A DNA stretch of 8,372 bases from CAZVAR01 sp964625225 (GTDB lineage: Bacteria; Pseudomonadota; Alphaproteobacteria; JAJUGE01): contig CAZVAR010000149.1 in the NCBI GenBank assembly GCA_964625225.1, positions 1-8,372 of the forward strand. Reading direction: 5' to 3'. This document shows positions 1 through 4,580 of this stretch, piece after piece (within the stretch, counting starts at the first letter, position 1; every line of letters begins with the position of its first letter). Position numbers and translations under genes: made by a program. Under the pieces are notes generated by a model that saw only the letters and a program-made list of their open reading frames with translations, was not told where the DNA came from and did not search any database.

Positions 1-846
1 GATTTCGTCGCCGTCGATCTCGGCGTTGACCGCCGGGATCTCCTTCAACGCGACGATCGCCGCCTTGACGAAGAACGACATGAAGCCCAGTCGCACGCCG
101 TGGCGCTTCTCGAAGCTGTCGCGATAGCGTTCGCGCAACGCCATCACCTCGGTCATGTCCGCCTCGTTGAAGGTGGTCAGCATGGCCGCGGTGTTCTGGG
201 CCTGCTTGAGGCGCTCGGCGATGCGCTTGCGCAGGCGCGACATGCGTACCCGCTCCTCCCCGCGCGCATCCGGCGCCCGGGGCGCCGCCGGACGGGCCTG
301 CGGCTCGGCCGACGGCTGCGCGGGCTGAGCCGCCGGTTGGCCGGCCCGCTGCGGGCGTTCCAGATAGGAGAGCACGTCGCCCTTGGTCAGACGGCCATCC
401 TTGCCGGTGGCGGGAATGTCGAGCGGATTGAGCGCATGGTCGTCGACCAGCTTGCGGACCGCCGGCGACAGCGGCATCACGCTGCCGGAATAGGCGGCCG
501 GCGGTGGCACCGACGCCGCTGCCGGCTGGGGCGCTTGCTCGCCGCCTGCGGCGGGCGTCGCCGGCGTCTGTGCCGCGGCAGCAGCGGCCGGTTTCGCCGG
601 TGCTGCCGCGCCCTCGGCGATACGGCCCAGAACGGCGCCGACATTCACATTGTCCCCCTCCTGTACCAGGATCTCGGACAGCGTGCCGGCAACGGGCGAG
701 GGCACCTCGACCGTGACCTTGTCAGTTTCGAGCTCGACCAGCGGCTCGTCCACGGCGACCGCCTCGCCGGGCTGCTTGATCCAGCGGGCGACCGTTGCTT
801 CGGTCACCGATTCACCCAGAGCGGGTACCTTGATCTCCGTCGCCAT
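1..846 (-). CDS. odhB: 2-oxoglutarate dehydrogenase E2 (dihydrolipoyl succinyltransferase), N-terminal 282 codons
   Basis: Partial gene: the ATG is at 846-844 and the frame runs open off the left edge. The product transfers the succinyl group from the E1-bound intermediate to CoA and forms the cytoplasmic core of the 2-oxoglutarate dehydrogenase complex of the TCA cycle. Visible domains in order: a lipoyl domain at about residues 1-78, starting MATEIKVPALGESVTEA, with the lipoylated lysine K43 in ETDKV; an Ala/Pro linker; a peripheral subunit-binding domain at about 124-162 that docks E1/E3; a second Ala/Pro linker; and the start of the acyltransferase domain (MSRLRKRIAERL, then FNEADM and GFMSFFVKAA). 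The catalytic His/Asp motif lies outside the window. The lipoyl start and the FNEADM segment match OdhB/SucB better than pyruvate or branched-chain E2. Its upstream neighbour is the divergent osmC, so the E1 gene (odhA) is not directly upstream, unlike the usual odhA-odhB order. Only a weak GAGGCGAGG-like stretch precedes the ATG. Confidence 0.95.
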   Translation of the reverse strand, partial: MATEIKVPALGESVTEATVARWIKQPGEAVAVDEPLVELETDKVTVEVPSPVAGTLSEILVQEGDNVNVGAVLGRIAEGAAAPAKPAAAAAAQTPATPAAGGEQAPQPAAASVPPPAAYSGSVMPLSPAVRKLVDDHALNPLDIPATGKDGRLTKGDVLSYLERPQRAGQPAAQPAQPSAEPQARPAAPRAPDARGEERVRMSRLRKRIAERLKQAQNTAAMLTTFNEADMTEVMALRERYRDSFEKRHGVRLGFMSFFVKAAIVALKEIPAVNAEIDGDEI

Positions 847-883
847 GCCTCGCCTCGAAGCCATCCCCGAATTGGCGCGCCGA

Positions 884-912
884 TTTCTCACCCTAAGACA
901 GGGCCGGGTCAA
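884..912 (-). promoter_or_regulatory. possible sigma70-type promoter for odhB
   Basis: On the minus strand TTGACC (912-907) is a good -35 match. It is followed 17 bases later by a poor -10, GAGAAA (889-884), or AGAAAT with an 18-base spacer. Transcription would start near 877, about 30 bases before the odhB ATG. The -35 is convincing by eye but the -10 is not, so this is tentative. The rest of the 847-1020 spacer must also hold the osmC promoter, for which I find no clear pair of boxes. Confidence 0.3.
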
Positions 913-1020
913 GCCTGCCCGGTCATCGATGCGCAACCGCGCGGCCAGAACATAGCCGCGCACGTCACGGAAAAACAGGCTATCCTGGTCACAGCTTCCG
1001 ATCAGAAATGGAGACGCGCC

Positions 1021-1446
1021 ATGGCCGTCCGCACTGCAGAGGCCGAGTGGAATGGGAATCTGCGCGAGGGAACCGGTCGAGTGAAGCTCGGGAGCGGTGC
1101 CTTCGAGGGCAGCTATTCGTTCCCGTCCCGGTTCGAAAGCGGGCAAGGCACCAACCCGGAGGAACTGATCGGCGCCGCCCATGCCGGCTGTTTCTCGATG
1201 GCACTGGCGGCCGGGCTGACCAGGGCCGGCCACGCGCCGACCCGGATTCATACGACCGCCCGCGTCCACCTCGACAAGGTCGGGGAAGGGTTCGGCATCA
1301 CCGCCATCGAGCTGGAGACCGAGGGCGAGGTGCCGGGAATCGACGCCGACACCTTCCGGCAGCAGGCCGAGGCGGCGAAGGAGAACTGCCCGGTCTCGAA
1401 GGCGCTTGCCGGGACCAGAATCGACCTGAAGGCGGAACTGCGGTAG
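1021..1446 (+). CDS. osmC: OsmC family peroxiredoxin (organic hydroperoxide reductase)
   Basis: 141-residue protein, essentially the length of E. coli OsmC (143). The family reduces organic and inorganic hydroperoxides with a reactive cysteine pair and acts in the cytoplasm as a homodimer. Both expected cysteines are present: C57 in AAHAGCFSMAL and C123 in KENCPVSKAL. The conserved segment GTNPEELIGAAHAGC (43-57) supplies the glutamate that polarises the active site. Spacing of the cysteines (66 residues apart) fits the OsmC branch rather than Ohr. The ATG at 1021 is preceded by GGAG at 1010-1013, seven bases upstream, which fixes the start; the longer open frame to the left is antisense to odhB. 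The gene is divergent from odhB and convergent with recR. Its stop codon (TAG, 1444-1446) is inside a strong hairpin. OsmC genes are commonly induced by osmotic or oxidative stress, but no operator is recognisable here. Confidence 0.95.
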   Translation: MAVRTAEAEWNGNLREGTGRVKLGSGAFEGSYSFPSRFESGQGTNPEELIGAAHAGCFSMALAAGLTRAGHAPTRIHTTARVHLDKVGEGFGITAIELETEGEVPGIDADTFRQQAEAAKENCPVSKALAGTRIDLKAELR

Positions 1447-1474
1447 CGCGCGGGACTTGCGCGGCGCGCTACCG
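1441..1474 (+). terminator. hairpin spanning the osmC stop codon, probable terminator
   Basis: A perfect 11-bp inverted repeat, CGGTAGCGCGC (1441-1451) and GCGCGCTACCG (1464-1474), with a 12-base loop. The left arm contains the osmC TAG. The hairpin is strong, but only TTG follows, so it lacks the U tract of a classic intrinsic terminator. It lies between two convergent genes (osmC and recR) and could slow or end transcription from either side. Confidence 0.45.
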
Positions 1475-1498
1475 TTGCCGCGCGGGTAGCGGGCCAAG

Positions 1499-1518
1499 GT
1501 CCCGCCCCTGGCCGGGAC
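1499..1518 (-). terminator. small hairpin just after recR, possible terminator
   Basis: Read on the minus strand, GTCCCG (1518-1513) pairs with CGGGAC (1504-1499) across an eight-base loop, beginning four bases after the recR stop. The stem is only 6 bp and CTTGG follows rather than a T run, so termination is plausible but weakly supported. Confidence 0.3.
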
Positions 1519-1522
1519 TCCG

Positions 1523-2125
1523 CTACACCGTCCGCCGCGCTTTCAGGGCTGCGGTCAGCGTCCCGTCGTCGAGATAGTCGAGCTCGCCGCCGACCGGAAC
1601 GCCGTGGGCGAGGCGGGAAATTCGGGCACCCGTGCCGGCGAGGCGCTCGGCGACATAATGCGCTGTCGTCTGACCCTCGACCGTGGCATTGGTCGCGATG
1701 ATGATCTCGTCGATCCCGTTCGCCGCGGCGCGCTGTGCCAGCTTGCCGATCCGGAGATCGTCGGGGCCGACGCCGTCCAGCGCCGAGAGCGTGCCGCCCA
1801 GCACGTGGTAGAGGCCGCGAAAGGCGCCAGTCCGCTCGATCGCCCACAGGTCGCCGACCTCCTCGACGACGCAGATCGACGAGCGGTCGCGCCGCGGATC
1901 GCGGCAGATCGCGCAGGGATCGATGCTGTCGATATTGCCGCAGTCGGAGCAGGTCCTGACGTTGGCCGCAACGTCGGCCATGGCCTGGGCGAGCGGCTGC
2001 AGCAACGCCTCGTTGCGTTTGACCAGATGCAGCACAGCACGGCGGGCCGAGCGCGGCCCGAGGCCGGGCAGGCGGGCGAGGAGCTGAATCAGCCTCTCCA
2101 CATCGGAAACGGGCTTGTAGGGCAC
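1523..2125 (-). CDS. recR: recombination mediator protein RecR
   Basis: 200-residue protein, standard RecR length. With RecF and RecO it helps load RecA onto SSB-coated single-stranded DNA at gaps. Seen in order: a helix-hairpin-helix region at about 8-30 (LIQLLARLPGLGPRSARR); a four-cysteine zinc finger with C59, C62, C71 and C74; a Toprim domain from about 82 (ICVVEEVGDLWAIE) including the GLYHVLGG segment; and the conserved tail RLAHGVPVGGELDYLDDGTL (171-190). The start is GTG at 2125-2123, preceded by AGGA five bases upstream, and the HhH follows at the usual distance. It is the last gene of the ffs-dnaX-ybaB-recR block, 85 bases after ybaB, a conserved order in proteobacteria, so co-transcription is likely. 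No promoter stands out in the 85-base gap. Confidence 0.97.
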   Translation of the reverse strand: MPYKPVSDVERLIQLLARLPGLGPRSARRAVLHLVKRNEALLQPLAQAMADVAANVRTCSDCGNIDSIDPCAICRDPRRDRSSICVVEEVGDLWAIERTGAFRGLYHVLGGTLSALDGVGPDDLRIGKLAQRAAANGIDEIIIATNATVEGQTTAHYVAERLAGTGARISRLAHGVPVGGELDYLDDGTLTAALKARRTV

Positions 2126-2130
2126 GATGA

Positions 2131-2134
2131 TCCT
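2131..2134 (-). promoter_or_regulatory. Shine-Dalgarno AGGA deciding the recR GTG start
   Basis: AGGA on the minus strand (2134-2131) is five bases before the GTG at 2125. No in-frame ATG occurs nearby with the correct spacing to the helix-hairpin-helix region, so this site supports GTG as the real start. Confidence 0.6.
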
Positions 2135-2210
2135 GGTCTCGTCTGTTGACCGCCCGCAGGCGCGAAAGCGGCGTGTTCCGTGCCCAGGATATAGGAATTG
2201 ATCCGCCGGA

Positions 2211-2534
2211 TCAGAACGGCAGCTTGAAGCCCGGCGGGAGCTGAAGACCTCCGGTGAGCTTCTGCATCTGCTCGGCCGCGTGCGCCTCGACCTTGGCCCG
2301 TGCGTCGTTGAACGCGGCGAGAATGAGGTCCTCCAGGACCTCGGTTTCGTTGGGGTCGATCAGGGACGGATCGAGCTTGACCGCGCGCGCCTCGCCCTTG
2401 CCGTTCAGCGTGACCTGGACCATGCCGGCCCCGGAGCTGCCGGTCACCTCCGCCTGCGCGAGCTGCTCCTGCATCTCCTGCATGCGGGCCTGCATTTCCT
2501 GAGCCTGCTTCATCAGGTTTCCGAGATTCTTCAT
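2211..2534 (-). CDS. ybaB: YbaB/EbfC family nucleoid-associated protein
   Basis: 107-residue protein, the usual YbaB length. The family forms dimers that bind DNA and are thought to help organise the nucleoid. The N-terminus is a Met/Gln/Glu-rich helix (MKNLGNLMKQAQEMQARMQ, then EMQEQLAQAEV, residues 1-30) with coiled-coil character. The beta core follows (GMVQVTLNGKGEARAVKLDP, 37-56), then the helix EVLEDLILAAFNDARAKVEA (65-84), and a short hydrophobic tail GGLQLPPGFKLPF. The ATG at 2534 overlaps the dnaX TGA as ATGA, and GAGGA (2545-2541) inside the dnaX end serves as ribosome binding site six bases upstream. This indicates translational coupling to dnaX. The dnaX-ybaB-recR order itself is strong supporting evidence. 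Confidence 0.96.
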   Translation of the reverse strand: MKNLGNLMKQAQEMQARMQEMQEQLAQAEVTGSSGAGMVQVTLNGKGEARAVKLDPSLIDPNETEVLEDLILAAFNDARAKVEAHAAEQMQKLTGGLQLPPGFKLPF

Positions 2535-4366
2535 GAGAGGTCCTCGTCCAGGGGGTCGTCCGGGCCGTCGGGCCCGATATCCTCGAGAGCGGCCGGCTCG
2601 GGCTCCGGCGGCGCGATCTCGCGCACCGCATCGATCACGGCGCCGGGGAAGGCGGCGAGCGCGGCCTTGACCAGCGGATGCTCGGCGACGTCGCGGCGGA
2701 GCTGCTGCTCGCGCTGAGCCTCCTGCTCGGCCAGGGTCGGCGCGCCCTCGGCGCGATCCACGGTCACCACCCAGCGTTCGCCGGTCCAACGCGAGAGCTT
2801 GCCGCCGAGCTCCTGCGCCAGATTGGGCGGTGCATGGTCGGTCGGCCGCAGCGAGATCCGCCCCGGACGAAACGACACCAGGTGCACGTTCTGCCGAAGA
2901 TGCCCGTGCAGGATCAACTCGCCCCGCTCGCGAAAGAGCGCGACCACCTCCGCGAAGGAAGCCGGGCGCGGCGGGGTCGGTCCGTCAGGTTCGGGCGGCG
3001 GTGGTTCGGCTGCGGGTGCCGCCATCGCGAGCGCGGCCGAGTCGCCGGACGCACGCGGCGCCGAGCCGCGGGACGGGGCAGGCGCGGCGGGCATGCTGGG
3101 CGGGACGGCGGCCGGGCCGTTGCCGTTCGACGGGCCGGCCGGCTCGGCCGCGCGCGGCGCCGCCGCCCCGTGCTCGGCCCGGAGCTGGTTCAGGACCTCC
3201 ACCGGGGTCGGCAGCGTCGCCGCATAGGTCATGCGCACGAACAGCATCTCGGCGGCCTGCCGCGGCGCCGGCGCATGCTGCGCTTCGCCGAGACCCTTCA
3301 GCAGGATCTGCCAGCTACGGGTCAGCACGGCCATCGAGAGCGCCTCGGCCATGGCGCGGCCGCGCACCCGTTCCGCCTCCGGCACGGCGGGGTCGTCGGC
3401 GTCCTCGGGGCTGACCTTCAACCGGGTCAGCCAATGAGTCAGCTCGAGCAGGTCCTGAATCACCGCGACCGGGTCGGCGCCGGCGTTGTGCATGTCGCGG
3501 AACAGGGTCAGCGCCGCGGCGGCCTGTCCGCGCAGCAGCGCCTCGAACAGGTCGAACAGCCGGGTACGGTCGGCGAGGCCCAGCATCGCACGCACCTGCG
3601 CCGCCGACACCGGCGCATCACCGGCATGGGCTATCGCCTGATCCAGGATGGAGAGGCCGTCGCGCACCGAGCCGTCGGCGGCCCGGGCGATCAGGGCCAG
3701 CGCCTCCGGCTCCAGCGTCACCCCCTCGCGCTCGGCGATCCGGGCGAAATGCGCGGTCAGCAGCTCGGCCGGCACCCGCCGTAGATCGAAGCGCTGGCAC
3801 CGGGACAGCACGGTCACCGGCACCTTCCGGATCTCGGTGGTCGCGAACACGAACTTCACGTGGGCCGGAGGTTCCTCCAGCGTCTTCAGCAGGCCGTTGA
3901 AGGCCTGCTTGGACAGCATGTGGACCTCGTCGATGATGTACACCTTGTAGCGGGCGGAGACCGGCGCGTACTGCACGCCGTCGATGATCTCGCGGATATC
4001 GTCGATGCCGGTGCGGCTGGCCGCGTCCATCTCGATCACGTCGAGATGGCGATCCTGCGCGATCGCGATGCAGTGCGTGCAGACGCCGCAGGGGTCGATG
4101 GTCGGCCCGCCCGCGCCGTCGGCGCCGACGCAGTTCAGGGCCCGGGCGATGATACGCGCCGTGGTGGTCTTGCCGACCCCGCGCACCCCGGTGAGGATGA
4201 AGGCATGCGCCAGGCGCTTGGTCGCGATCGCGTTGGAGAGCGTGCGCACCAGCGCATCCTGCCCGATCACCTCCGCGAAGCTGGTCGGGCGGTACTTGCG
4301 GGCGAGAACGCGGTAAGGCGCGGGACTGTCGGGGCTGGCCGGGCCGGGTGGGAAGAGTTCGGTCAT
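2531..4366 (-). CDS. dnaX: DNA polymerase III subunit gamma/tau
   Basis: 611 residues from the ATG at 4366. DnaX is the ATPase of the clamp loader and, as tau, ties the polymerase cores to the DnaB helicase. Seen: N-terminal YRVLARKYRPTSFAEVIGQ (18-36); Walker A GVRGVGKT with K66; zinc-binding cysteines C79, C93, C96, C99; Walker B VYIIDEVHML with D146/E147; sensor and arginine-finger region ATTE (175-178) and SRC (188-190). A Pro/Ala-rich linker at about 398-468 precedes a tau-type C-terminal domain (about 469-583) and an acidic tail ending DDPLDEDLS. A GTG at 4381 would add five residues (616 total); neither start has a Shine-Dalgarno sequence. The gene begins 28 bases (ATG) or 13 bases (GTG) after the mature end of the SRP RNA, with no terminator between, so read-through from the ffs promoter is likely. 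No A-rich slippery heptamer like that of E. coli is visible, so a shorter gamma form is not predicted. Confidence 0.97.
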   Translation of the reverse strand: MTELFPPGPASPDSPAPYRVLARKYRPTSFAEVIGQDALVRTLSNAIATKRLAHAFILTGVRGVGKTTTARIIARALNCVGADGAGGPTIDPCGVCTHCIAIAQDRHLDVIEMDAASRTGIDDIREIIDGVQYAPVSARYKVYIIDEVHMLSKQAFNGLLKTLEEPPAHVKFVFATTEIRKVPVTVLSRCQRFDLRRVPAELLTAHFARIAEREGVTLEPEALALIARAADGSVRDGLSILDQAIAHAGDAPVSAAQVRAMLGLADRTRLFDLFEALLRGQAAAALTLFRDMHNAGADPVAVIQDLLELTHWLTRLKVSPEDADDPAVPEAERVRGRAMAEALSMAVLTRSWQILLKGLGEAQHAPAPRQAAEMLFVRMTYAATLPTPVEVLNQLRAEHGAAAPRAAEPAGPSNGNGPAAVPPSMPAAPAPSRGSAPRASGDSAALAMAAPAAEPPPPEPDGPTPPRPASFAEVVALFRERGELILHGHLRQNVHLVSFRPGRISLRPTDHAPPNLAQELGGKLSRWTGERWVVTVDRAEGAPTLAEQEAQREQQLRRDVAEHPLVKAALAAFPGAVIDAVREIAPPEPEPAALEDIGPDGPDDPLDEDLS

Positions 4367-4394
4367 CGAGGCCAGTCGCACGAGGGAAGCCGGT

Positions 4395-4490
4395 GGGAGA
4401 CTGGTCGGTGACCCGGATCGGAACTCGTTACGGCTGCTTCCTTCCGGACCTGACCGGGTTGGCGAGGGACCCGTCCACCGCCAGTCTCCC
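4395..4490 (-). ncRNA. ffs: signal recognition particle RNA, small bacterial 4.5S type
   Basis: The RNA scaffold that binds Ffh and its receptor FtsY to target nascent membrane proteins. Read on the minus strand, 4455-4432 carries the near-invariant helix 8 core GGTCAGGTCC, tetraloop GGAA, GGAAGCAGCC. The 5' end GGGAGACTGG (4490-4481) pairs perfectly with the 3' end CCAGTCTCCC (4404-4395), and CGGTG (4480-4476) then pairs with CACCG (4410-4406) across a one-base bulge. The length of 96 bases fits alphaproteobacterial 4.5S RNAs with no Alu domain. The ends are set by this closing stem, so they may be off by a few bases. It lies directly upstream of dnaX and in the same direction, with no T-rich terminator after it. 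Confidence 0.95.
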
Positions 4491-4496
4491 GATACG

Positions 4497-4527
4497 ACTA
4501 TATCAGGATTCGGGGCGGACGCGGCAA
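4497..4527 (-). promoter_or_regulatory. extended -10 promoter of ffs (and probably dnaX-ybaB-recR)
   Basis: On the minus strand the -10 element TATAGT (4502-4497) is preceded by TGA (4505-4503), giving an extended -10. A -35-like TTGCCG (4527-4522) lies 19 bases upstream, slightly long spacing that an extended -10 tolerates. Six bases separate the -10 from position 4490, which is exactly the predicted 5' end of the SRP RNA. That agreement between two independent predictions makes the call strong. Confidence 0.8.
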
Positions 4528-4580
4528 GAGGCCGGGCGCGGTCGGCATCGCTTGGGCGCTCGTCCGATCGGGCCTCGCGC

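Noticed and set aside
951..986. Candidate osmC promoter with TATCCT as -10
   Set aside because: No -35-like hexamer occurs at 16-19 bases upstream; the match is not better than chance.
100..1020. Long plus-strand extension in frame with osmC
   Set aside because: The part before 1021 is antisense to odhB and lacks homology; a good Shine-Dalgarno and family length place the osmC start at 1021.
2678..3784. 368-codon plus-strand frame opposite dnaX
   Set aside because: Arg/His/Gly-rich antisense shadow of dnaX; all clamp-loader motifs are on the minus strand.
4528..4576. Inverted repeat GAGGCC/GGCCTC after glnD as a terminator
   Set aside because: Only 6 bp with a loop of more than 35 bases, and it overlaps the -35 region of the ffs promoter; expected by chance at this GC content.
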